The notes under the pieces are model-generated. The model ran no database searches, was not told the origin of the DNA, and saw only the letters and a program-made list of their open reading frames with translations. Shown here piece after piece: positions 39,641-47,701 of a stretch of DNA of 64,000 nucleotides. The first letter of the stretch is position 1. Every line of letters starts with the position of its first letter. The translations under genes and the position numbers were made by a program. This DNA is from Sphingomonas_L flavalba_A (GTDB lineage: Bacteria; Pseudomonadota; Alphaproteobacteria; Sphingomonadales; Sphingomonadaceae): contig NZ_CP180208.1 in assembly GCF_047553045.1 (NCBI RefSeq), positions 2,604,001 to 2,668,000 of the forward strand, read 5' to 3'.

Positions 39641-40668
39641 AGGTCAATCGCGGCCAGATCGAGCGCGCGCTCGACCAGCCGGGCACCGACATCCGCCTGT
39701 TCCTGCTCTACGGCCCGGACGAATCCGGCTCGGCGGCGCTGGCCGAACGGCTGGCGCGGGCGATGGGCCCGGAGGCGGAGCGCATCGACCTGGAAGGAAG
39801 CGCGGTCGGCCGCGACCCGGCGCTGCTCGCCGACGAGGCGGCCGCCTTCTCGCTGTTCGGCGGCGCGCGCTACATTCGCCTGCGGTCGGCCGGCGACGAA
39901 TGCGCGGATGCGGCCGCCGCGCTGCTCGACGCACCGGCAGCGGGCAACCCGGTGATCGTGCTGGCGGGCACGCTGAAACCATCGTCGCGACTGCTGAAGC
40001 TGGCGCTGGCGGCGCCACTGGCGATGGCTTTCGCCAGCTATGCGCCGGAAGGCGCCGATGCGGGACGGCTGGCGATCGGTATCGGCCGCGACCTCGGCCT
40101 GCGCATCGCGCCGGACGTCGCACGGCGACTGGTCGATTCGACCGGCGGCGACCGCGCGCTGCTGACCCGCGAGATCGAGAAGCTGGCGCTGTATGTCGAC
40201 GCCGCGCCGGACCGGCCAGGCGAAGCAGGGCATGACGCGCTCGACGCGGTGGGTGTCGACAATGGCGACACCGATCTGTCGCGGCTCGTCGACACGGTGC
40301 TTTCGGGCGCGCCGGCGGCGGCCGGCGCGGAGATCGACCGGCTGGGCACGGCCAATGCGCTGACCCCGCAGGCCGCGCGTGGCCTGCTGCGCCGCGTCGC
40401 GTTGCTCGCCCAGTTGCGCGCCGATGTCGAACGCGGGCGGGCGCCGGAGGATGTGGTCGAAGCGGCGGGCAAGACGATTTTCTGGAAAGAGAAGCCGGTT
40501 GTCGCCCGCCAGCTCCGCTTGTGGACGGCCACCGACCTGATTCAGGTGCACGGCCGGCTGCTCGGTGTCGAACGGCAGCTGAAATCCTCGCAGTCCGCCG
40601 GGCCGGTCGCCGCCGCGGCCGAACTGCTGGCGATCGCCCGGGCGGGCGCGCGAAGGCGGCAGGCATGA
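39637..40668 (+). CDS. holA: DNA polymerase III delta subunit
   Basis: The 343-aa protein follows the HolA pattern: LFLLYGPDESGSAALAERL at about 22-40 (degenerate P-loop), FSLFGGARYIRLRSAGDE, LAGTLKPSSRLLKLAL, ARRLVDSTGGDRALLTREIEKLALY and a C-terminal helical domain with VFWKEKP-like IFWKEKPVVARQL. It opens the sliding clamp as part of the clamp loader. Coupled by overlap to lptE and to the following 2Fe-2S gene. Confidence 0.95.
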   Translation: MKVNRGQIERALDQPGTDIRLFLLYGPDESGSAALAERLARAMGPEAERIDLEGSAVGRDPALLADEAAAFSLFGGARYIRLRSAGDECADAAAALLDAPAAGNPVIVLAGTLKPSSRLLKLALAAPLAMAFASYAPEGADAGRLAIGIGRDLGLRIAPDVARRLVDSTGGDRALLTREIEKLALYVDAAPDRPGEAGHDALDAVGVDNGDTDLSRLVDTVLSGAPAAAGAEIDRLGTANALTPQAARGLLRRVALLAQLRADVERGRAPEDVVEAAGKTIFWKEKPVVARQLRLWTATDLIQVHGRLLGVERQLKSSQSAGPVAAAAELLAIARAGARRRQA

Positions 40669-41216
40669 CCCGTTTCACCGTCAATAACCAGCCGGTGTTC
40701 TACAAGATGGACCCGGACACGCCGCTGCTCTGGGCACTGCGCGACGCGTCGAACCTGATCGGCACCAAATATGGCTGCGGCACCGGCGATTGCGGCGCGT
40801 GTACCGTCGATGTCGACGGCGAGGCGGTGAAAAGCTGCCGGGTACCGATCGGCGCGCTGGAGGGCCGGTTCGTCACCACGATCGAAGGTCTGTCGCGCGA
40901 CCGCAGCGACCCGGTGCAACAGGCCTTTGCCGCGGAGAACGTGCCGCAATGCGGTTTCTGCACGCCGGGCATGATCATGGCGGCGGCGGTGCTGCTGAAG
41001 AAACTGCCGGAACCGAGCGACGCCCAGATCGACGCGGCAATGACCAATCTGTGCCGTTGCGGCAGCTATCCGCGCCTGCGCGAGGCGATCCGCCACGCCG
41101 GGCGGGTGCTGCGCGGGCAGGAGCCGCTGGCCGCGGCGCCGCCGCCCGGCATCGACCCGGCCGACGCGGCACGCGCGGTGCCGGCGCTGACCCCGGTGAC
41201 GCCGACCAAACGCTGA
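40665..41216 (+). CDS. 2Fe-2S subunit of a xanthine-oxidase-family dehydrogenase (IorA-like), orphan
   Basis: The 183-aa protein has a plant-type 2Fe-2S ferredoxin domain (Cys38, Cys43, Cys46, Cys58) and an all-helical 2Fe-2S domain (Cys96, Cys99, Cys130, Cys132; QCGFCTPGMIMAA and LCRCGSYPRLREAI). This is the small subunit of molybdenum hydroxylases such as isoquinoline 1-oxidoreductase or aldehyde oxidases. A Pro/Ala-rich tail (about 155-183) is extra. No large molybdopterin subunit or FAD subunit is beside it. Its ATG overlaps the holA stop (ATGA). Confidence 0.92.
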   Translation: MTRFTVNNQPVFYKMDPDTPLLWALRDASNLIGTKYGCGTGDCGACTVDVDGEAVKSCRVPIGALEGRFVTTIEGLSRDRSDPVQQAFAAENVPQCGFCTPGMIMAAAVLLKKLPEPSDAQIDAAMTNLCRCGSYPRLREAIRHAGRVLRGQEPLAAAPPPGIDPADAARAVPALTPVTPTKR

Positions 41217-41321
41217 AGCTTTCAATTGGCTGTCACCTGAATTCAGCACCGGCTCATCGACTCCGGCCTATTCACCGGGCATCGTCCGCGACGGCTGACG
41301 GCGCGGTGGAGGAGAAAGGTC

Positions 41322-42239
41322 ATGAAGAGACTCATTATCGGGCTGCTGCTTGCCGCCACCGCCGTGACCCCGGCGCTGGCCCAGCGCGGCCAGCAGGACG
41401 GCAATCGCGGGTGGCGCGGCGGCGGGCAGGCGAGCCAGAGCCACCGGCAGGCACCACAGCGTGCAACCCCGGCTGCCCCGCGCCAGACCCAGACACCAAA
41501 TCGTGCCGAATTCCGCGATCGGGCGGTGCGCACGCAGCCGCGCCCGGACGCACAGCGGCAGCCACCGGCGCAGATGCGGGTGCAGACGCCGGGCGAACGG
41601 CGCGGGTTCCGCGGCGACCTGCGTGACAATGCGCGGCCCGATCCGCGCGCCGAGCAACGCGACACCCGGATCAACCGGCCGGTGACAAACCCGAATCGCG
41701 GCAACTGGCGCCAGGACCGGCCTGATCTGCGCGACGGCCAGCGGGTCGACCAGCCGCGCCGGCCCGACGCGCGGAACCAACGCCCCGACAACTGGCGACA
41801 GGGTCGGCCGGATATCCGCGACACCAACCGCCGCGACGACAATCGGCGCGATTACCGTGACCGGTCCAACTGGCAGGATCGCGGTAACTTGCATAACGGC
41901 CGAAACTGGCAGGACCGGCGCCAGCACAACTGGGATCGCGGCTGGCGCAACGACCGGCGCTACGACTGGCAGCGCTATCGCGCGCGCAACCGGAATATCT
42001 ACCGCATGCCGCGCTACTATGCGCCGCGCGGCTGGGGTTACGGTTACCGGCGCCCGTCGATCGGCATCTATCTGGACGCGATGTTCTTTGCGTCCAATTA
42101 CTGGATCAACGACCCGTGGTATTACCGGCTGCCGCCGGCCGGCTACGGCTATCGGTGGATCCGTTACTATAACGACGCGCTGCTGATCGACGAACGCACC
42201 GGCTATGTCGTCGATGTGATCAACGACTTCTTCTATTAA
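41322..42239 (+). CDS. RcnB-like periplasmic protein with Arg/Asn/Gln-rich linker
   Basis: The 305-aa product has a signal peptide (residues 1-20, ending TPALAQ), about 180 residues of low-complexity Arg, Asn, Gln, Asp and Pro (such as NWRQGRPDIRDTNRRDDNRR), and a C-terminal RcnB-type domain at about 225-305 (MPRYYAPRGWGYGYRRPSIG, GYRWIRYYNDALLIDERTGYVVDV in pieces). In E. coli RcnB is a periplasmic factor in Ni/Co homeostasis; whether that applies here is unknown. GGAGGAGAAAGG precedes the ATG and a perfect terminator follows, so it is monocistronic. Confidence 0.83.
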   Translation: MKRLIIGLLLAATAVTPALAQRGQQDGNRGWRGGGQASQSHRQAPQRATPAAPRQTQTPNRAEFRDRAVRTQPRPDAQRQPPAQMRVQTPGERRGFRGDLRDNARPDPRAEQRDTRINRPVTNPNRGNWRQDRPDLRDGQRVDQPRRPDARNQRPDNWRQGRPDIRDTNRRDDNRRDYRDRSNWQDRGNLHNGRNWQDRRQHNWDRGWRNDRRYDWQRYRARNRNIYRMPRYYAPRGWGYGYRRPSIGIYLDAMFFASNYWINDPWYYRLPPAGYGYRWIRYYNDALLIDERTGYVVDVINDFFY

Positions 42240-42244
42240 ACAGG

Positions 42245-42285
42245 AAAGGGCGCTTCCCCCCGGTAAAGGGGAAGCGCCCTTTTTC
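42245..42285 (+). terminator. Strong rho-independent terminator
   Basis: AAAGGGCGCTTCCCC and GGGGAAGCGCCCTTT form a 15-bp perfect stem around CCCGGTAA with a T-run after it. It also can serve the convergent gene ending at 42304. Confidence 0.95.
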
Positions 42286-42303
42286 CGTTTCCGGCACTGG
42301 CGG

Positions 42304-42714
42304 TTACTTGCAGCGGACGCCGCTCTTGTCGATCTCCCGTCCGGCCAGCGCGCCGCCAGCGGCGCCGAGGATGGTTCCAAGCGTTTCCGACCCGCCCGGC
42401 GCGATGATGTTGCCGAGCACGCCGCCGGCGATGCCGCCGACGATCAGGCCGGTGGTGCCGTCGTTGCGGCGGCAGTAATAGCGACCATCCTGCCCGCGGT
42501 AGACGCGCTCGCTGCGGTTGAGCCGCCGTTCGCGATAGCGTGGCCCTTCGCGATAATAGCGATCGGCATTATAGCCGTTGTAGCTCGGGTCCGGCCGGTT
42601 CCAGTCATAGCTGCGATAGGCGTTGCCCGGACGGTCGTAACCGCCGTCGCCGACGCAGCCGCCCAGCAAAGTCGCCGATCCCAGCAGGGCGGCCCATGCG
42701 AATTTGGCATTCAT
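42304..42714 (-). CDS. Glycine-zipper lipoprotein
   Basis: The 136-aa product is a lipoprotein (LLGGC, Cys20) with a Tyr/Asn/Arg-rich middle, then VYRGQDGRYYCRRNDGTTG and glycine-zipper helices (LIVGGIAGGVLGNIIAPGG and LGTILGAAGGALAGREID), ending RCK. It shares the core of the genes at 6494 and 7194, which have ordinary signal peptides. ATG 42714 has GGGAGAATATGAC upstream. Members of this 2TM family are envelope proteins of unknown function. Confidence 0.85.
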   Translation of the reverse strand: MNAKFAWAALLGSATLLGGCVGDGGYDRPGNAYRSYDWNRPDPSYNGYNADRYYREGPRYRERRLNRSERVYRGQDGRYYCRRNDGTTGLIVGGIAGGVLGNIIAPGGSETLGTILGAAGGALAGREIDKSGVRCK

Positions 42715-42897
42715 GTCATATTCTCCCACGCAGTCGATCTTCGGTAATGATCGGCAACAGGAATAGTTGCACTTCCGTGCCAATTGCCGCGCCGCGCGGA
42801 AGACCGGGCCGCACGAAACGCGATGGCGGCCGCGCGCTAACACAGGAACGCCGCCAGCCCAAAGGCCGGCGGCGCCCCAAGTACCGTTCCACATCTA

Positions 42898-43782
42898 TCA
42901 GGCGTAGCAGACGCTCATCCGCCGCCGGCTGCGGAGCGCGCCGCCGACCAGCCCGAATCCGGCGATCAGCAAGGCCCACGTCGCCGGTTCCGGCACGGCG
43001 CCGGTTTGCGGCGTCTGGGCGAAGCCGAGGAACTGGCCCGATTCGGAGGTGAAGCTGCCACCCGGCGCGTCGATGCTGATCGTGCTCGTATTGAGCGAGT
43101 TCATCGTGATCGAGCCGACAAGCGTCCCCGGCGTGGCGATCAGGTTGAACGCGGCGAACACGTCATAGGCCTTACCGGAAGTGAGATAGAGGTCACCGCC
43201 AAGTGCGCCGTTGAAGAAGGTGTAGAAATTGTCCGGCTCGTTCTGGAAGGTTGCGATTTCGTAGTCGACGAAGAGTGCTTCGGCGGAATGGGTACCGAAC
43301 AGCGTCCAGTCCTTCCACGTCGCGTTCGATCCGGCTTCGTAGATCGCGAAATGCGCCTCGATGCCGATATAGCGGGTTTCGAAGTCCGGCGGCGTTCCGG
43401 TAAATAGCTGGTCGGCGAAAATCTCGCTGTCATATTCGTAGCGGAAGCTGACTGGCGTGGCGCTGTCACCGGTATAGACGATCCGGTCGCGCATCACGCC
43501 GGTGGCGCCGCCGAACACGTCGGTCGGGCCGTTCATTTCCAGATAGGTCTTTATCGTCCCCTGCCCCAGGTCGACATACGCCTCCAGCCGGGTGAATCCG
43601 TCGTTGAACGTCGCCGAGTTGCTGGTGAGATCGTTGATGGACAGGCCGTCTTCCATCCCTCCGTAATATTGCAGCACCGGCCGGACGAAATATTCCGCCC
43701 GCGCGCTTTCGACTGGCGCCAGACCGACCCCGAAAGCGGCGGCGACACCCGACATGACGATGGTTTTGCCAAGATTACGCAT
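42898..43782 (-). CDS. PEPxxWA-CTERM sorting-signal protein
   Basis: The 294-aa secreted protein has a signal peptide (about 1-29, ending ARA), a beta-rich body without recognised domain, and the C-terminal signal AVPEPATWALLIAGFGLVGG followed by ALRSRRR. This is the PEPxxWA-CTERM form used in sphingomonads, recognised by exosortase for sorting, often of proteins linked to exopolysaccharide. No exosortase is in the window. GGGGATTCTC precedes ATG 43782. Confidence 0.9.
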   Translation of the reverse strand: MRNLGKTIVMSGVAAAFGVGLAPVESARAEYFVRPVLQYYGGMEDGLSINDLTSNSATFNDGFTRLEAYVDLGQGTIKTYLEMNGPTDVFGGATGVMRDRIVYTGDSATPVSFRYEYDSEIFADQLFTGTPPDFETRYIGIEAHFAIYEAGSNATWKDWTLFGTHSAEALFVDYEIATFQNEPDNFYTFFNGALGGDLYLTSGKAYDVFAAFNLIATPGTLVGSITMNSLNTSTISIDAPGGSFTSESGQFLGFAQTPQTGAVPEPATWALLIAGFGLVGGALRSRRRMSVCYA

Positions 43783-43999
43783 GAGAATCCCCTACACTCC
43801 ATGACCTGGCATGAAGGCCCGAGCGCCCCCGCCAATCATTAAGGCGTGAGAAACCATGCGGACGGGTCAGGGTGAATTTACCGCCCCTGTCCCGATGTGA
43901 GACAGGGGCCGCCGCGCCCGGTCACAAGTGGACGACGCCGCCGCAGCGGCTGCGATTCGGGGTCTTTCGGGAGCCACCGGCCGTTTGTGAAACGGCGCG

Positions 44000-44085
44000 T
44001 GGTGGACAGGGCTGGATTCGAACCAGCGTACGCTCACGCGGGCAGATTTACAGTCTGCTGCCTTTAACCACTCGGCCACCTGTCC
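44000..44085 (-). tRNA. tRNA-Tyr (GTA)
   Basis: An 86-nt class-II cloverleaf GGACAGGTGGCCGAGTGG...CCTGTCCACCA has anticodon loop CTGTAAA, long variable arm (CCGCGTGAGCGTACG) and encoded CCA. Confidence 0.97.
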
Positions 44086-44098
44086 GGGAGGCGGCTCA

Positions 44099-44923
44099 AT
44101 GGCGAAGAGCAACGCGCCTGTCAATGCGGGCACGGCGTTATGGCGCTTGCATCGGCGGGGTGCTCCGCGCCAGAAGCGCGCGATGCGCAAGGGCCAAAGA
44201 CCATCGAAGCCGCAGGGCGGCCGTCCCCGTTTCTGGGGGCGCCACGCCGTGCTTGCCGCGCTGGCCAATCCGGCGCGGCGGGCGATCCACCTGTGGGGCA
44301 CGCGCGAAGCGCTGGCACGCGTCGCGCTGCCGCCCGCCCTGCCCGTCACCTATGCCGACGGCGCCGACCTTGGCCGGCTGGTGCCGCGCGAGGCGCCGCA
44401 CCAGGGGCTGGTGCTGGAAGTCGAGCCGCTGGAGGACATCTGGCTGTCGGAGCTGCTCGACCAGGGGCGGGACGACCGGCGGCCGCTGCTCGTCCTCGAC
44501 CAGGTAACCGATCCGCACAATGTCGGCGCCATCCTGCGCTCTGCCGCGGCGTTCGACGCGCTCGGCATCGTCACCCAGGACCGCCATGCCCCGCCCGAAT
44601 CGGGCACGATCGCCCGGTCCGCGTCCGGCGCGCTGGAGATTGTGCCGTGGGCGCGGGTGGTCAACCTGGCGCGGGCGCTGGACGAGATCGCCGAGGCCGG
44701 GTTCTGGCGGATCGCGCTAACCGGCGAGGCGGAGGCGACGCTGGCGGAGGTGATGGGCACGGCCCGGATCGCGCTGGTGCTGGGCGCCGAGGGCGAGGGG
44801 CTGCGCCACAACAGCGCCGTCCATTGCGACGAGCGGGCGAGACTTCCGATCAGCCCGAAGATAGAAAGCCTGAACGTGTCGAACGCGGCGGCCGTCGCGC
44901 TCTACGCGGTGACGACACGCTGA
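44099..44923 (+). CDS. rlmB: TrmH/RlmB-family 23S rRNA 2'-O-methyltransferase
   Basis: The 274-aa SpoU-type enzyme has a substrate-binding N-domain (WGRHAVLAALANPARRAIHL) and the knotted SPOUT core: DQVTDPHNVGAILRSAAAF, ALVLGAEGEGLRH and ISPKIESLNVSNAAAVALY. RlmB homologues methylate G2251 of 23S rRNA; the exact target here is inferred. ATG 44099 has GGGAGG seven bases upstream; an internal ATG at 44183 would shorten only the basic leader. tRNA-Tyr lies divergent 13 bases away. Confidence 0.93.
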   Translation: MAKSNAPVNAGTALWRLHRRGAPRQKRAMRKGQRPSKPQGGRPRFWGRHAVLAALANPARRAIHLWGTREALARVALPPALPVTYADGADLGRLVPREAPHQGLVLEVEPLEDIWLSELLDQGRDDRRPLLVLDQVTDPHNVGAILRSAAAFDALGIVTQDRHAPPESGTIARSASGALEIVPWARVVNLARALDEIAEAGFWRIALTGEAEATLAEVMGTARIALVLGAEGEGLRHNSAVHCDERARLPISPKIESLNVSNAAAVALYAVTTR

Positions 44924-44937
44924 GGGGGGCGAAGCCG

Positions 44938-45597
44938 ATGACCGCGCCGCTGTTCCGCATTGCGCTGGCGCTGGCCGCGCCGCTGTTGCTGATGGGTTGC
45001 CTGCTGTCGCCGGGGACATTCACGGCGCGGCTGACGATCAACGCCGACCGCAGTTTCGCCTTTGCTTATCAGGGTGAAGTCTATGCCAGCGACGGGCCGG
45101 ACGCCGGCAAGCTGGGCAAGGAGGGGAAGCCCGATCCGGCGGCGAAGGCGGAGACCGAGGCCAAGCGCAGGGCGATGGCGGCCGCGCTGGCGAAGGAGGC
45201 AGGTTACCGGTCCGTGTCCTACGCGGGTAACGGTAAGTTCCTGATAGATTACGCGATTTCCGGCACGCTGAACCACGGCTTCGTCTACCCGTTCAACAGC
45301 GACGCGGAGGTGGTGTTCCCGTTCCTGGTCGTCGAGCTGCGCGGCAAGGACATGGTGCGGGTGAAAGCGCCGGGATTTGCCAATGCCGCCGACAAGACCG
45401 GCGGGATGCCGGGTATGCGCGACAGCGCCGACAAGCTGAACGGAACCTTCACCCTCGACACCGACGCCGCCATCGTCAGCCAGAACAACGAGGACGGCGC
45501 GAGCGAAGCCGGCGGGCGCCGGACGATCCGCTGGCAGGCGACACCCCTGGTCAAGGATGCCCCCGCCGCAACCCTGCGGGTGGCGCCGCTGCCCTGA
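44938..45597 (+). CDS. Lipoprotein, unknown
   Basis: The 219-aa product is a lipoprotein (LLLMGC, Cys20) with a beta-rich body: TFTARLTINADRSFAFAYQG, an Ala/Lys/Glu helical segment at about 60-90, and a second beta part (SVSYAGNGKFLIDYAISGTL; VVFPFLVVELRGKDMVRVKA). Codon use matches neighbours. I recognise no family. It lies 14 bases after rlmB and its stop overlaps the apparent CTG start of crtY. Confidence 0.75.
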   Translation: MTAPLFRIALALAAPLLLMGCLLSPGTFTARLTINADRSFAFAYQGEVYASDGPDAGKLGKEGKPDPAAKAETEAKRRAMAAALAKEAGYRSVSYAGNGKFLIDYAISGTLNHGFVYPFNSDAEVVFPFLVVELRGKDMVRVKAPGFANAADKTGGMPGMRDSADKLNGTFTLDTDAAIVSQNNEDGASEAGGRRTIRWQATPLVKDAPAATLRVAPLP

Positions 45598-46718
45598 CCC
45601 GTCGGTTCGACCTGGCGATCGTCGGCTGCGGCCCGGCGGCCGGGCTGATCGCCTATGCGCTGCACGTGCGGCGGCCGGAACTGGCGGTGGCGCTGATCCC
45701 CGGCGGCGCGGACGACAGCGAGGTCGTCCATAGTTGCTTCGCCAACGACATCGCCGCCGCCGACCGGTGGATCATCGAGCCGTTCGTCACCCGAAGCTGG
45801 AACGGTTACCGCGTCGTGTTTCCCGCCCACCGGCGGGCGCTGGGCGTGCGGCTGCTTGCCGTCGCCGGCGGCGACTTCGCCGTCGCGCTCGACCGGATGC
45901 TGCCCGCCGAAGCGCGGATCGACAGCTGGGCGGTGCGGGTGTCGGCGACGCAGGTCGCGCTGGCCGAAGGCAGCCTGATCGAGGCGGGCGGGGTGATCGA
46001 CGCGCGCGGCGCCGGCGACCTGAGCCTGCTCGGCATCGGCTGGCGCACCGGCCTGACCCGCGCCGTCCGCACCCCCGGCCCGCACGGGGTGGCGGCACCG
46101 GTGATCGTCGACGCCGCAGTCGACCAGCGCGACGGATGCCATCTGGTTACGGTGCTGCCGATCAGCGCCGACCGGCTGCACATCGCCGACAGCCGTTACC
46201 AGATCGACCGCATCGCCGACCGCGGTGCCCATGCCGAGGGGCTGGATGCCTATCTGGCCGCAAATGGCTGGTCCGGGGCGGCGACCGAATGGGAAAGCCA
46301 CGGCGCGACGCCGGTGCCGCTCGACGGCGATTTCGACGCCTATTGGCAGTCCGGCGGCGCCGGCACCGCCAAGGCCGGGGTCGGCGCCGGGCTGTTCCAC
46401 CCGGCGACCGGGCGGATGCTGCCCGATGCGGTGCGGCTGGCGGCGTGGGTGGCGGATTCGCCCCCCCTGCCCGGCCCGGCGCTGCACGACGCGCTCCACG
46501 CCCATGCGCTGCGGACATGGGAGGCGCGCCGTCCCTATCGCCAGATCGCGGCACTGCTGTTCCGCGGCGCCGCCGATGCGGAGCGCTACCGGATCATTGA
46601 ACATTTCTATCGGCAGCCGACCGGCCTTATCGAGCGTTTTCACGCCGGACGGTCGACACCGATCGACCGGCTGCGCATCCTGGCCGGGCGGACGCCCTTT
46701 GGAGGAAAGGCGAGATAA
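45594..46718 (+). CDS. crtY: Lycopene beta-cyclase CrtY
   Basis: The roughly 374-aa flavoprotein-like cyclase converts lycopene to beta-carotene. It has the dinucleotide fold FDLAIVGCGPAAGLIAYAL at the N-terminus and the family blocks WNGYRVVFPAHRRAL, GAGLFHPATGRMLPDAV and EHFYRQPTGLIERFHAG. No ATG, GTG or TTG lies in frame before the first conserved motif; the only plausible initiator is CTG at 45594, overlapping the previous stop (CTGA) where relatives have ATGA. The first usual start, GTG 45666, would remove the nucleotide-binding motif. No other carotenoid gene is adjacent. Confidence 0.88.
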   Translation: MTRRFDLAIVGCGPAAGLIAYALHVRRPELAVALIPGGADDSEVVHSCFANDIAAADRWIIEPFVTRSWNGYRVVFPAHRRALGVRLLAVAGGDFAVALDRMLPAEARIDSWAVRVSATQVALAEGSLIEAGGVIDARGAGDLSLLGIGWRTGLTRAVRTPGPHGVAAPVIVDAAVDQRDGCHLVTVLPISADRLHIADSRYQIDRIADRGAHAEGLDAYLAANGWSGAATEWESHGATPVPLDGDFDAYWQSGGAGTAKAGVGAGLFHPATGRMLPDAVRLAAWVADSPPLPGPALHDALHAHALRTWEARRPYRQIAALLFRGAADAERYRIIEHFYRQPTGLIERFHAGRSTPIDRLRILAGRTPFGGKAR

Positions 46719-47296
46719 TGCGAATCGCTGTTTATTGCGGATCGAGCAGCGGGTTCGACCCCGCCTTCGCGGGCGCGGCCGAAGCGGTGGGCCGCCAGCT
46801 GGCCGAGGCCGGCATCGGCCTGGTCTATGGCGGCGGCAATATCGGGTTGATGGCGGTGCTGGCCGACGCGGCGATCGCCGCCGGCGGCGAGGTGATCGGC
46901 GTGATCCCGCAGGCGCTGGTCGACCGCGAACTGGCCCACCCCGGCTGCACCGAGCTGCACATCACCACCAACATGCACGCACGCAAAGCGCTGATGGCGG
47001 AGAAGGCCGACGCCTTCGTTGCCCTGCCGGGCGGCATCGGCACGCTGGAGGAGCTGTTCGAGGCGTGGACCTGGGGCCAGCTGGGCTGGCACACCAAGCC
47101 GTGCGCGCTGATCAACACCGCCGGTTTCTACGATGACCTGATCGCCTTTCTCGATAGTTCCGTCGCGCATGGCTTCCTGAGTGCCGAACACCGCGCGATG
47201 CTGATCGAGGTCGAGGCGGTCGCCGACCTGATCGACCGGATCGGCGATTATATTCCGCCGCAGGTCGGCAAGTGGATCGACCGCAAGGATTTGTGA
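46718..47296 (+). CDS. LOG family protein (TIGR00730, cytokinin riboside 5'-monophosphate phosphoribohydrolase-like)
   Basis: The 192-aa Rossmann-fold protein begins AVYCGSSSGFDPAF and has GLVYGGGNIGLMAVLADAA and the hallmark PGGIGTLEELFEAWTWGQLG. LOG proteins cleave nucleoside 5'-monophosphates to base and ribose-5-phosphate, and are related to PpnN. AGGAAAGGCGAGATA precedes the ATG, which shares its A with the crtY stop region. Confidence 0.94.
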   Translation: MRIAVYCGSSSGFDPAFAGAAEAVGRQLAEAGIGLVYGGGNIGLMAVLADAAIAAGGEVIGVIPQALVDRELAHPGCTELHITTNMHARKALMAEKADAFVALPGGIGTLEELFEAWTWGQLGWHTKPCALINTAGFYDDLIAFLDSSVAHGFLSAEHRAMLIEVEAVADLIDRIGDYIPPQVGKWIDRKDL

Positions 47297-47298
47297 CG

Positions 47299-47592
47299 AT
47301 GCGCGCGCTTTCGCTGGCGGCATTGCTTCTCCTCGCGTCGTGCGCGTCGCCCGAATCGCGGGTGCGGTCCGCGCTGATCGACGCCGGCCTGTCGCCGCGC
47401 GTCGCGACCTGCATGGCCGGGCGGATGGTCGACCGGCTATCGACGGCGCAGCTGCGCCGACTCGGCGGGCTGAAGCAGGCCGGGCAGGCGCGTTCGGTGC
47501 CCGCCTTTCTGGACGCGCTGCGCGCGCTGGACGACCCGCACATCCTGTCCGTCACCGGGCGCGCCGCGCTGCACTGCGCGGTCGGGGGCTAA
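47299..47592 (+). CDS. Small lipoprotein, unknown
   Basis: The 97-aa product has a lipoprotein signal (LLLASC, Cys15) followed by a helical domain: VRSALIDAGLSPRVATCMAG, RMVDRLSTAQLRRLGGL and DALRALDDPHILSVTGRAAL. It is three bases beyond the LOG gene. This compact helical domain with conserved Cys is common in sphingomonads in my recollection, but unnamed. Confidence 0.75.
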   Translation: MRALSLAALLLLASCASPESRVRSALIDAGLSPRVATCMAGRMVDRLSTAQLRRLGGLKQAGQARSVPAFLDALRALDDPHILSVTGRAALHCAVGG

Positions 47593-47701
47593 CGGCAAGC
47601 GCCGGAAGGGCACGGGCCGGGCCGACGGGGTTTCCTTGACGGCCAAGCTATGCTTTAGCCGCTCGCGACTCCCCAACAACCAGAGCGGAAGTGCGGCCGA
47701 G

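Noticed and set aside
41400..41950. Arg/Asn-rich repeats in the RcnB-like gene as tandem repeats
   Set aside because: The DNA has no regular period; only the amino-acid composition is biased.
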